DNA of 33,172 nucleotides from Gamarada debralockiae (taxonomy: Eukaryota; Ascomycota; Leotiomycetes; Helotiales; Hyphodiscaceae), in contig NXFV01000600.1 in NCBI GenBank assembly GCA_002803225.1, positions 1 to 33,172 on the forward strand, read 5' to 3'. Made by a program: the position numbers and the translations under genes. The notes beneath the pieces were generated by a model. The model did not search any database, had not been told where the DNA came from, and saw only the letters and a list, made by a program, of their open reading frames with translations. Positions 21,376 through 31,025 of the stretch are shown piece after piece (the first letter of the stretch is position 1; each line of letters opens with the position of its first letter).

Positions 21376-23132
21376 ATGTAGATTGCACATGTCGTACATG
21401 TTCCCCGGCGCCATATCGGTGCCTGTGATGTTCTAGAATGCCAGTCTAATCAGCGTGCCTTGTGAGGGAGAATAAGTTAGCCAGCCACCACAATTTGCGA
21501 GCCCATTCACTAGAGCCTTCGTAAACGCGGCCCCCGCTCCTCGCATATAGGAACCAATAGATATCTGGGCAGTAGATTGGTCCGGAATTCCAGGTCTTGG
21601 GTAGGGATGTTGAAGAGGAGCAGCAATTCACTTGCGTGGAAAGCTCCGGAGTCTGGGTTGCGCTGTATAATAGTAGCTAGGAATACTCCGAAAGATCGGT
21701 ACCGCCAAGTAGGCATCCCATTGGAAATGGGGATATTTGCGCTGGGCAGGAGAACAATTCAGAATCATGGCCTCCCAGAAGGCCTCTGGCAAGATTTCTC
21801 CCGCGACTGCATCCACCGCTCTAAGTAGGCCTGCTTCGAAGTTTGTATTACCGAGAAGCATAGGGTGCTTGGTGAAGTTGCCAGCAGCACTGCGGTTCAA
21901 GTAGTCAGAGAAGAAAACAACTTCACCGAGTGTAGGGCCAAAGCCAGCAGACTTTGCCATTGCAGTAAGGACGTCGGTAGAGCTTTGATTACGCATGCAG
22001 GTGAGAACTGCATCGCTGTTGGAGGATGCATTCCCACAGCTGAATTGGAGGATACATTAACCAATTATTGGCGGCTGTAGCAGGGCTTGCGGCCTGAATC
22101 CCAGTAGCAACGCCTGATTCAGGAATGAATCCAGCAACAATAGGATTATGCTGGTCCAAGCAAAGGGATAAACTAGTGGTCATCATTGTAATCAGTAATG
22201 CGCCCCGAGGATATACAATAAGTAAAAGATGAGTTACTGCAAGACTCTGAGAAGGCCTGCACAACCTCAAGGTTTAAAAGATAATTTTAGAATGAGAATA
22301 TTGGGGCCATTACAATCCACTGCTGCTCTGCCGGCAGATTGACCAAAGATAATGAAGCGTGAAGAATCTCCCCAAAAGCAGCAATGTTGTCGTGGAACCA
22401 TTGAACAACTAAACGCTGGTCGAGTAGGCCTAGATTCTGCGTTCTATCAGAGCTTCCAGGGCTTCCAAACATATTTAGGCGATAGCTATTTTGTTGCCAG
22501 TAACTCGCCACACTCTAGGTACAATGAATATTCACTCATTGATAGTGACAAGCACAATATCTTGTTCGTCTACAAAGAATTGACCATTGTAACCAGTAGT
22601 ATTGCTTGTGCCCATAGATCCAGAACAGCAGAGCATCGTTTGTCCCGCCTATCTGTGGTTTAGTCTAGATATTCAACGTTAAGCAGTTTTCGCTGAACCG
22701 ATCTCCCACTTGTGCAAGAGAATCCAAGAACTCGACACCAGCAGCCTGATATTAGCACTGGTAACTGCAGCAGGATTATTTAGTCCAGGCAGAGCCGTGT
22801 TTGCTATACAAGAAAAGCCCTAGGCTTGTACTAGCAAGGAATAACTTCAGTGGGCTACTGAATAGTTACAAAGCTGGTTCCATTAATGGCCGTATTTCCT
22901 GTAAAGTTCGGTGGTGCAGCCCATCGAACGTCACCAACCAGAGGTCGTGCATTAAGGGATTCGCGAGGTATTCAGAAACTCCAGTGTAATTTGAAGCTGC
23001 ATGGCATTGGACAGGTCCACTACTAGTCTGGACTGTCTGGCCAACAGTCCATTTCGATTGTCTCTTAAATGAAATCGCCGCTGCACAATTGGTGATACAA
23101 AAGACCAGACTGAGAAGAGAAGTGATCTTCAT
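21376..23132 (-). pseudogene. broken secreted type-B carboxylesterase gene
   Basis: Read on the minus strand, family landmarks occur in order in changing frames. There is a signal peptide start MKITSLLSLVFCITNCAAA at 23132, then VQTSSGPVQ.HAASNYTGVSEYL, then VGDVRWAAPPNFTGNTAING in another frame, [20 protein letters not shown] with [16 protein letters not shown] (about 22480-22370), the nucleophile elbow IFGQSAG (GQSAG at 22344-22330) after another frame change, DQHNPIVAGFIPESGVATG (about 22170-22095), GAFHASELLLLFNIPTQDL (about 21650-21590), and AAFTKALVNGLANCGGWLTY with TGTDMAPGNMYD near the end. Multiple frameshifts and stops make it non-functional. Intact relatives are secreted serine esterases with a Ser-Glu-His triad. 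Its neighbours suggest loss of one hydrolytic function within a plant-associated locus. Confidence 0.85.
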
Positions 23133-25318
23133 TTCGGGCGGGCTGAGAAAAGGAAAATTGCTATATTGTATCTCTTTTGTTTGATGAGGAATCTGAAAAC
23201 AGTAGCAAGCAGGTAAAGCACGCAAGGGAAATTATTCCCTGGTAGACCTATTCCCGTTCATACTTATGGAAGCATTTCTCAAGCCCGCCCCCCTTCTGCC
23301 TCGGAACTTCACCCAGGCGTGGAACTATTGAACTGTTCTCGCAAGGTGTTCCAGTTATCCCATACAATTAGGGACATTCATCTCATGATAACAATCATTT
23401 CCTTTGCCTTCTCCGCAGCAGTTGCCGTGAATCCATCGTGCCTTGTGAATCAATTTACTTGAGACTGGCATTCAGAAGATATCGGACTGGTAAATCAGAA
23501 AGATATGTTCTTTCAGTACACAGATTAACTGTTCTCCTGTATTTTGAACTTGGCCCGCAGTTTTGGGTCAGAAGCGTAGTCAACAATCCTTTGTGCATGA
23601 CGAACAGGCATAACGAAGCCGAGACTAGGGATCGTACTGAGTGTGTTTGGTAGATACTACCGGATGCTACCGCGCTACAGTGAGGGATTATTTCCCTATC
23701 AAAGTGTAGCATGGTATCCTTCCAATTCAGCCGAACGCTTTGCACTGAACAATGAGTTGTTGCTATACTGTTCTGAGCAAGTGGCTGTCTTCGCTTAATG
23801 CTGTTGTCCTGTTCCAACAAAAGCGACTTTGAAGCGCTTCCGGAAGAGAAAGAAACACACCAAACGAAGGCTATGGCATCAATGAATCCTGTGCTAGAGT
23901 GAGTGGTTTATGTTCCACAGCAAGAACTCACTTTAGACTCCCGCTTCCCTGCTAGCCCCTATCGCCAATGTAGAGGCGCCTCGCCTCGCTTAATCGTCCA
24001 GCTCGGACGCAACATTGGAGACTACGATCTGAAACTTAAACTTCTTGATATCGATTCACCCGTAAAGTTATTTGATTGATACTTAACAGAAATAAGGCAA
24101 ATCTAAGCTTATTGCAAGATCTGCTTCTACGGACTACACTTTGCGGTCCGATTGTATCACCGTCGCTCTCATGTCGTAGCAAGGGAAGATGAGGATTCAA
24201 CTTCCTCGGCACTTATCATCAAGTATATTACACTTGCAGCCTCCTGGTTGTAGTTCCTACTCGGCAGTTCATCTTTCCTCTGCCTTTTGATCGAAATTTC
24301 TGATGTCATTTCTGAAGATCGCGAATTCATGCGGTTGCGACAGCCATGAATTCCTGGGTTTTACTAGAGCGCAAATCTCATCTCTGCCTGGAACTCAATA
24401 ATTAGCCTAGAAAATATCCAGCCATGCCAAGCGAGGCATTTTCCCCAAAAGAAAAAAAAACAGGCGAATGTTGGAAAGGCTTTGCAAGCGAATTCCGCCG
24501 AACGCTATGATTGGCTCGTTCGTACACGACACGTCAAGGACGCTTTTAGGTTCCCGCAAAGCTATTTTTGCTTTGCCTCATTTTCAACGACGTCCAGTAC
24601 CTCGCCCGAAATCGAATGCTTAGTCTCCCCTGGTCGGGCAAGGCGTTTCCATTATCAACAATAATAGAAGAGTTTCACAAGGGAAAACAGCTCAGGAGTT
24701 TTTTGTTTCGTCTGGAAGCTGACTAAAGCGCGCTCGTACAGAGCACGATTTACGCGTTTTCTCGGGCCTAATAGACCACTGAGCCTCCTTCATCAATCCC
24801 GAATTGTAGAATGTTCAGGCTTTCTTCGCAAATAGGTGCATTTGAGTGAGTTTTGAATGTCGGTACAGGTTTCGGCCATCTTTGTGGGGAAATTCTTGAT
24901 TGGGTTGATGCCAGCAGCTCACGGCTCACGAAAGATCCGGAAGAGCGAGTCTCGAGCAGTTCAGCAAATGTTTTTTCAAGTTTCCTTTATCTCGTTTGAA
25001 TTTCGATTTGTCGGACACCCGCCTGTCAATGCCTCATATTTCAAATGTCAATGTGTCAGTCAATCATTACTTGCCGTATTCCCCTTTCGGTCGGCCAGGA
25101 ATTTTGCCGAGTCCGAAGTAAGCAGAGAACGGCTCGTTTTAACACCCCACCTGCGTCACACCGAGGCTGAGCGTAAGACTTACGAGTTTATTGTTCCAAG
25201 GAGAAATGAAATATAGCTCTCTAGGGTTGTATTTAAGAATGAGATTTATGTTGTCTTAGAAATTCAAATCCTTTTACTCCGGACCACAGTTCCCCTTAGA
25301 TCCCGACCATCGTCAACA
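23133..25318. other. long region without a supported gene
   Basis: About 2.2 kb between the carboxylesterase relic and the DUF2156 gene. Open frames at 23455-23820 (minus), 24482-24664 and 24857-25216 (plus) have no family resemblance and unremarkable composition. The 3' part is likely the promoter of the DUF2156 gene; a TATTTAAG element lies at about 25229-25236, some 85 bases before its ATG. The 5' part may contain further decayed sequence that I cannot identify. Confidence 0.4.
25229..25236 (+). promoter_or_regulatory. TATA-like element upstream of the DUF2156 gene
   Basis: TATTTAAG lies roughly 85 bases upstream of the ATG at 25319, a common fungal spacing. Assigned from sequence and position only. 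Confidence 0.3.
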
Positions 25319-26923
25319 ATGTCGAAAACAACCTACCCAAACAGCAGTTCCGAAAACGTCTCGAGCGAATCGACGAACACCAATTCCAAGAAAAAGCAAC
25401 CCAATCCTAACAAAAGGAAGGCCCGACCAGCAGCTGTGCCAAAGGCTACCACTGAGACCTTCTCTCAAAAGCTAGGCCACAATCTCGCAGATGGACTGGT
25501 CAAAGATTCTACCCACCTAGGGGACTCTCTAAATCTTGTTGACAGGTTGATATTTGCGAAATCATCCACAGCCAAGACAACCACTACAACAACCACGACT
25601 TCCAGGGGTACGACCAGCACGATAATCAAAGAGGAGGACATTGTTGTTATATCCCAAGGCCCTGAAGCTTCCACCGACTCCCTTACATCGGGAGCAACAC
25701 ATGGTCGTCATCCCAAAACCCCCAGATTAGTATTCGATCTCAACGATTTTGCCGCCCTCGCTGCCCTTGAAGAACTCATTGAGCATTATGGACGTGTCTC
25801 ACATATGGGCATTCTCGACAACTCCTATACTTTCTTTATCACCGAAGATAGGAAGGCTGCACTCTACTATAAAGTGAAGGACAAGATCGCTGTGGTGGGA
25901 GGAGACCCGCTCTGCGACCCCAGTCTATTTCCCCAAGTCCTCTCAGAGTTTGAAAAATACCGGAAGAAGTCCGGCTGGGGCATTGCATTTCTCGGAGCTG
26001 GAGAGACGTTCGTCGAATATATCCAAAAGCAGAAGTGGACGACTATGTGCTTCGGTGTCGAGCGCGTCCTAAACCCCATGACGAACCCAGTCCTCCATGG
26101 CAACGCAGGGAAATCAGTCACACGGGTCAGCAAAAACCTGCTCGACCCCAACAAAGAGGGAATCACACTTGAAGTCTACACTCCACGCCTCGGCAAGAAC
26201 ATCAAGCTCCAACAACAGCTCGTTAAGGTCTACGAAGAATGGCGTGATCATCGAAACGGTTCCAAGCGGCCTCAAGCGTACATCACTGTGTATGATCCCT
26301 TCGCATTGCCAGAACTTATGACATATATCTATTCGAAAGACCGAAACGGTGTTCCGAATGGATTCGCTGCTCTTCGAATCCTCGGGGCTAACAAAGGCTA
26401 TCACCTGGATCCCTACGTCGCAACTCCTGGCGCGCCTAAAGGCATCACCGATCTTCTTCTCTACGCAACAATGGCCCTCCTAGACACAGCACAGATCTCA
26501 TATCTTTCTCTCGGATACGAACCGCTCGGCGATCTCGGAGAAATCAGCGGCATGCCCAAATCCATTGCCAAGATCTCGAGGAAAGTTCATCGCCGAATAT
26601 TCCGAGGCCTTCATGTGGCTGGCAAGAAAGACTACCACGACAAGTTTCGGCCAGATGAGACCCAACAATCGAATCTATATCTAGTTTTCCCTCCAGGGAT
26701 ACCGAGTCTGCGACATATGACGGCCATTGTCCATGTCGCCAACATCAAGCTTCGACAAGTTGCATTTTCCAAGCCGGTGGGAAAACCTGCGGTAGAGTAT
26801 GGAAAGGAATCGAAGGATTCAGGCGTTAGTCAAGCAGATAGTGGATCAACAATTGCCAGGAGTGATCACAGCACCAGAGCGAACAGTACTGATCACGGGT
26901 TTAGCAGTGATTCAACTCGTTGA
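25319..26923 (+). CDS. freestanding DUF2156 aminoacyltransferase, ErgS-like
   Basis: Single-exon gene of 534 residues. Residues 1-130 are Ser/Thr/Lys-rich and probably disordered, including a Thr run (about 89-97). From about 135 the sequence matches the DUF2156 (LPG_synthase_C, double GNAT-like) fold: FDLNDFAALAALEELIEHYG, HMGILDNSYTFFITEDRKAA, VVGGDPLCDPS, GWGIAFLGAGETFVEYIQKQ, GITLEVYTPRLGKN, NGFAALRILGANKGYHLDPY, PKGITDLLLYATMALL and YLSLGYEPLGDL. There is no aspartyl-tRNA synthetase domain, so it is not the fused ErdS enzyme; freestanding fungal members have been described as ErgS, which transfers glycine from glycyl-tRNA to ergosterol. Whether this protein uses glycine, another aminoacyl-tRNA or another lipid cannot be read from sequence. 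The C-terminal 60 residues are Ser/Asp-rich. Intact; convergent with the NUDIX gene. Confidence 0.85.
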   Translation: MSKTTYPNSSSENVSSESTNTNSKKKQPNPNKRKARPAAVPKATTETFSQKLGHNLADGLVKDSTHLGDSLNLVDRLIFAKSSTAKTTTTTTTTSRGTTSTIIKEEDIVVISQGPEASTDSLTSGATHGRHPKTPRLVFDLNDFAALAALEELIEHYGRVSHMGILDNSYTFFITEDRKAALYYKVKDKIAVVGGDPLCDPSLFPQVLSEFEKYRKKSGWGIAFLGAGETFVEYIQKQKWTTMCFGVERVLNPMTNPVLHGNAGKSVTRVSKNLLDPNKEGITLEVYTPRLGKNIKLQQQLVKVYEEWRDHRNGSKRPQAYITVYDPFALPELMTYIYSKDRNGVPNGFAALRILGANKGYHLDPYVATPGAPKGITDLLLYATMALLDTAQISYLSLGYEPLGDLGEISGMPKSIAKISRKVHRRIFRGLHVAGKKDYHDKFRPDETQQSNLYLVFPPGIPSLRHMTAIVHVANIKLRQVAFSKPVGKPAVEYGKESKDSGVSQADSGSTIARSDHSTRANSTDHGFSSDSTR

Positions 26924-27283
26924 AAGTTGGTCAAGGAAAACGGTGGCGTTAAATTTGCAGTTTTCAATCACTAGACGGAGTTTGGTAATTGTTTCATTTT
27001 GTATTATAATGCGTGTCACATACGCCTACTGTATTTAATTCAGTAATCCCATCTTTCCAGCCAAGTGAAACTCCTCACATAATACCTTATTGATGAAGAT
27101 CCTGCCAGTGGCCTAGGCACCGAGTCACAAGCCATCAAAACTTCTGCTCAGCCGCTACCTACCAGGCTATAAATACTTCACCACATGCTCGCTGGAATCA
27201 GCAAACAACTCTTATTATGGACAGATCAGATAGTACAGGTCGAGGGTAATTTGAGTCTTAAACTTGATAAAATTCATGGCAAA
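26924..27283. other. intergenic region between DUF2156 gene and original NUDIX stop
   Basis: Before the transposon inserted, the DUF2156 and NUDIX genes were convergent with about 360 bases between their stops. The region holds both original 3' flanks. No gene seen. Confidence 0.5.
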
Positions 27284-27334
27284 TCACGACGCCTTCGCAG
27301 TTCTCCGCAACCGAAACCCCTCCAAAATCGTCCA
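27284..27334 (-). pseudogene. severed original 3' end of the NUDIX hydrolase gene
   Basis: Reading on the minus strand, directly after the left copy of the target-site duplication and in the phase set by the NUDIX frame, come 16 codons (WTILEGFRLRRTAKAS) and a TGA at 27286-27284. Duplication and codon phase match the NUDIX gene on the far side of the transposon exactly. I infer this was the ancestral C-terminal helix of that enzyme. It is now separated by about 3.7 kb and not translated with the rest. Confidence 0.78.
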
Positions 27335-27342
27335 TTCCTGTG
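27335..27342. repeat. left copy of 8-bp target-site duplication
   Basis: TTCCTGTG, identical and in the same orientation as 31026-31033. Eight bases is the duplication length made by hAT transposases. Confidence 0.85.
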
Positions 27343-27362
27343 CAGGCTGGTTTTCGATTAAG
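27343..27362 (+). repeat. left terminal inverted repeat of the hAT element
   Basis: Starts CAGGCTGGTTTT and pairs with the reverse complement of 31006-31025, which starts CAGACTGGTTTT. Three differences in 20 positions; two are transitions (G/A, C/T) of the RIP type. Confidence 0.8.
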
Positions 27363-27402
27363 GCGATAAGGCACCAATTGATTATCGCGCTAAAATGCCG
27401 AT

Positions 27403-27428
27403 TATCGATAATTATCATTTATCGATAT
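27403..27428 (+). repeat. left subterminal inverted repeat (26 bp)
   Basis: Core CGATAATTATCATTTATCGA; the whole 26 bases are perfectly inverted at 30942-30967. Distance from the element end is 60 bp here and 58 bp on the right. Confidence 0.88.
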
Positions 27429-27904
27429 TGATAACTCCGATAATATTGATAACTCCGATACTTCACCGCTCTTCGTATAAAAATCTCTTTTCTTCTTTTC
27501 TATTATTTCGTACGAAAGACAATATAGATTTAAATATAAATTCATCTCTTTTAGAGTAGTTAGCTTAAGATTCTCTTTAAATTAAAACGTTAAGAAGGAA
27601 AGGATCTATAGTATTAACCTAGATCTATACTCGTACGGCATACGAAAACAAGAACTCTTAACTTAAGTATTGTATTTATTATATAATATCTCCTTTATAT
27701 AGTAGTTTAGTTACTACAAATATACGAAATTATCTCGAGAAGATATATAGAATTATTATTAATCAAACTCTAACTATACTTAAAGCAACTATACTCTAGT
27801 AATTATAATACCTTTATATACGAGCCAAGTCCTCTAATTAAACTACAAAAATCAATAATTAAGTTTTCAAGAAATACTTAAATTAAAATAAAATCGACGA
27901 GGCT

Positions 27905-29599
27905 TTAATTATATTAATTGCTATATAAAATCTTTCCTTTCGACTTATAGAATAGCCTAAGTTTTATACGCTTTATTATATACTTAATCTAATATCAAAA
28001 GATTACTTAACTATAGTATACTCTCAAGTTAATAAAAAGGTTAATAATTTTTAGTAAATTTATTAAGATATTATACAAAAGAAACTTTAATTAGCGGTCT
28101 CGACTATTTATCTCTCTCTTGATATTTGGACATCTCTAAATTAATATTTATTTCTTAGTATTTATATTTATTTTATTAATTATTACTATAAGCATTAGAA
28201 AGCTTTTATTATACTTTCTCTAGTAATTAATTATATTAGAGAAGAGTAATTTAATAATCTTTTGCTAGCTCTTAAGGACTATAGTATTATACAAAAGCTA
28301 GGGATAATTGTAGATAATAATTCTAGTATAAATGATACTCTTTATTATATAATCTAAGATTATCTTTAGAAGTACGAAGATATTAAATAGAATATAAAAT
28401 ATTAGCGTATCCGTTATATTAGTTATATTATTAATTTAGCTATATAAGCCTTCTTGTTTTAAGCTTTAATTAAGATAGACTAGCTTAAGTCGTATAATCG
28501 AGTAATAATAAAAGGAGAAGTAAAGGACAAAGAAGAGTAACGATATGTTTTTCGACTATTAAGGCCTCTTAGTAAGCTTTATAATATTATTGTTTATATT
28601 CGCAGTTCTACTAGTCGTATAAAGAAGTTTATAGATTTAGCTAATAGAATAATTCTACTTAATAATTATACAAGATAGAATAGCTAGTATAAAATATTAG
28701 TTATTACAAATAATAAATCTAGACTTATTAATATATATATTAAGAAGTATTTCTTAATACTCAAAGTAAATTATCTTGATTTAGCTAATTAAGAATGACT
28801 TCGTATAATTAAGATATTTCTCTAGCTATTTTACTAAGTAACTCTTAAGACTAAAGGAGATAAAGCTATAATTAATTGTATATTATTTACAATGGATATT
28901 CTTATTAATTACTTTTAAGCTTTACTTATATATAACTCTCTTTTTAGAAAAGTAAATTATATTAACTTTATATAATAGGATTAATATACTTTAAAGAAAG
29001 ACTTTTGCACTTAAATTTAAAAAAAATAAGAGACCTTTAATAAGTATTATTATAAGACAGATAATTTACCTTACTATACTACTACTCTTATTCTTTATCC
29101 AAATCGCTATATAAAGTATATTTAAGCTAATTAAAAGCCAAAGTAAATTAAACTAATATTAAAAAAGGTTAAGGAACTATAAGAAACCTATTAAGAGTAA
29201 GCTTTAACTTCGTATAAACTTCCTTTAAAATTACTACTAAAGTCTTAATAAGAACTTAATATATTTAATTAAATTACCTAAGATTTAGGAAAGTATACTT
29301 GACTAGCTAGTTAAGATAAGTAAAAAGACTATTATAGTAGAGAATTGTACGATATTAGTAAGATGTAAGCACTTAAATAATAGTATAAAGATTAACAAAG
29401 AAAACGCTAGCTAAGATTATTATATATAACAATTAATATTCTTTTAATCTCTGTAATAAGTAATAAACTAGAGCGTATCTTTTTAGGAGTATATCGTACA
29501 ATATTATAGGATAGAGTATAACTTAGGCCTAAAGTAATTAAATAACTTAAGTGTTTAAAGTATTAGAAACAAAGTAGTATTTTATATAAAATAGCTTGA
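27905..29599 (+). pseudogene. hAT transposase relic with RIP-type stops
   Basis: One codon register (codon starts at positions giving remainder 2 on division by 3) carries all recognisable hAT segments: SKDYLTIVYSQVNKK near 28000, LSLDIWTSLN (about 28112-28141), KDYSIIQKLGIIVDNNSS (28274 on), YISYIINLAI (about 28420), IRSSTSRIKKFIDLANR (28598 on), KGDKATIN and the TMDILINYF block (about 28855-28918), TFNKYYYKTDNLPYYTTTL (29036 on), and the hATC dimerisation region with YDISKM, ISVISNKLERIFLGVYR and so on (about 29348-29500). By hand I count over 40 TAA, TAG or TGA codons in this frame and found no frameshift. Stops sit where relatives have Gln or Trp, as C-to-T on either strand would produce. 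An intact version would bind the terminal repeats and catalyse excision and insertion. The N-terminal BED zinc finger, if present, is too decayed to see. Confidence 0.87.
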
Positions 29600-30941
29600 T
29601 TTTTACTTTCTTAGTTTTTAATTAATTATATTGTATTGTGTTTGCTTTGTTTGTTTATTTACTTTACATAAGATTACGTGTAAGACTACGCGTAAGGCTT
29701 TAAGGTATAAAGGCAAGCCTTTTTTATAACTTTCTTCTTCTTCTTTATCGAGCCTTAGTTTTTAACTTTAGTATATTAAGCTTTGTATAATAATTAGAAT
29801 ACCTACTAATAAGGGTTTAGATTTATTTCTTTTTTTTAAATTTATTGTATATTATTTCCCCTTCCTAAGTTATATCTGTTATATTATTATTAACGTATAA
29901 ACAAATAATTATACCTCTTTTTACGATCCTTTCTCCTATAGTATTTACTATAGCCTAGAATTAGAATCTATAAGTACTTTTACTTATTGTATAATGTTTA
30001 TACTAATTGTAATAGTATCTTAGTGATTTTTAATCTTGGCCAAGGTACTACGCTTGTCTTAGGCTAGTAATCCCCTGTATTATTAGTCGGTGGCCAACAG
30101 CTTGCGGGCCTTTTACTCAATGTATTATAGCGGGTAATCTTGGCTTTACTAGGAAATAATATATTGTACGTTAGTAGGGCTATTACTCTTGTATAAGTCT
30201 AAACCTTACGACTATCTTATATTAACGCTATCCTCATTCAGAGGGCTAGTATTCTTTAATAGGCTGCCTACTTATAGTATTAGTAGCGAGGGTTACGTCT
30301 GTTTCTAGAGTATTGTTATACGTAAGGATACTTTGGCGGATACTATGGCAACTGCAAGTGGCGTAACTACGCTGCACGTTACTCTCTCCAAGATTAAGCT
30401 ACTCGAGCTAATTCGAGCTTAGATTCTAAGCTATTTACAAAATCGTCTTTAGATAATGATAATAGTAGCAATAAAGAGTTCGTTAATATAGTAGAGCGGC
30501 AAGGTAGTACTACGAAGGCTATTAGTCAGGGACGACCACAACTTATTCTCCCTCTTGGCTACGTTACTATTTGAGGAGGAACTAAGGTATATTGCCCTAT
30601 TGTACGATTACTAACTTTCCTTTCTAGCTGTCTAAGATACCCCCTTTCCTTTGGCCAGTCGTACGGCCTGTGTACGGCTCTCACAAGTATAGGACTTAAA
30701 CAAAGCAGTTTCACCTCTATATAGTATTTAAGACAAGTACCTTGTAAGAGAGAAACTAAGAATCTGTAATCCCTTCTTCTTCTTCTTTGCCTTTTTAAAC
30801 TAAGCTAACTTCTTCGTATAACAAATTAATCTTTAAATTAGACCTATAAAATCAAATCTAATATAATCGACTTATATAAAGGGATAGCACAAATATTTTT
30901 GAGAAGGGATAGTAGATTAGTAAGCAAGATATCGATTATCG
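29600..30941. other. non-coding 3' part of the hAT element, possible nested LTR fragments
   Basis: No transposase similarity. Two stretches resemble fungal LTR R/U5 regions, with a TATA-like word, CTTCTTCTTCTT tracts and an end like TATAA(C/T)A: about 29640-29791 and about 30640-30823. The stretch 30030-30720 is clearly less AT-rich than its surroundings. I could not find matching target duplications, so nested solo LTRs are only a possibility. Confidence 0.3.
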
Positions 30942-30967
30942 ATATCGATAAATGATAATTATCGATA
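30942..30967 (-). repeat. right subterminal inverted repeat (26 bp)
   Basis: Perfect reverse complement of 27403-27428. Confidence 0.88.
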
Positions 30968-31005
30968 TCGTTATCGGCACTTATCAATCGATCTTATCGA
31001 TAATA

Positions 31006-31025
31006 CTTTATCAAAAACCAGTCTG
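31006..31025 (-). repeat. right terminal inverted repeat, overlapping the NUDIX stop
   Basis: Read on the minus strand it begins CAGACTGGTTTTTGA: these bases are also the last four codons (Gln-Thr-Gly-Phe) and the stop codon of the present NUDIX reading frame. Confidence 0.82.

Larger units (their letters stand above)
27343..31025 (+). mobile_element. complete, RIP-degraded hAT DNA transposon
   Basis: Length 3,683 bp. It is flanked by an 8-bp direct duplication, with terminal inverted repeats of about 20 bp beginning CAG (left 27343-27362; right 31006-31025 read in reverse) that differ at three positions. A perfect 26-bp inverted pair lies about 60 bp in from each end (27403-27428 and 30942-30967), as expected for subterminal transposase-binding repeats. 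Inside is a plus-strand hAT transposase relic. Most of the element is strongly AT-rich, unlike the genes around it, and dense in TA, which fits repeat-induced point mutation. A less AT-rich island at about 30030-30720 has not been identified and may be element 3' sequence or a nested insertion. The element is not expected to be autonomous. Confidence 0.9.

Noticed and set aside
23455..23820. 121-codon minus-strand frame
   Set aside because: Composition looks non-coding and no family is recognised; might be relic sequence but cannot be supported.
24857..25216. 119-codon frame upstream of the DUF2156 gene
   Set aside because: No recognisable features; lies in the probable promoter.
25580..25615. 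Thr-codon run in the DUF2156 gene as a microsatellite expansion
   Set aside because: Codons are mixed ACA/ACC/ACT/ACG, so it is a low-complexity protein segment rather than a recent simple-repeat expansion.
27403..27428. 26-bp repeat as the true element end
   Set aside because: No 8-bp duplication flanks it; the CAG termini at 27343 and 31025 do have one.
27421..27470. Short tandem GATAACTCCGATAATATT units as a microsatellite or CRISPR-like array
   Set aside because: Only two to three imperfect copies, lying inside the subterminal region of the hAT element; no spacers.
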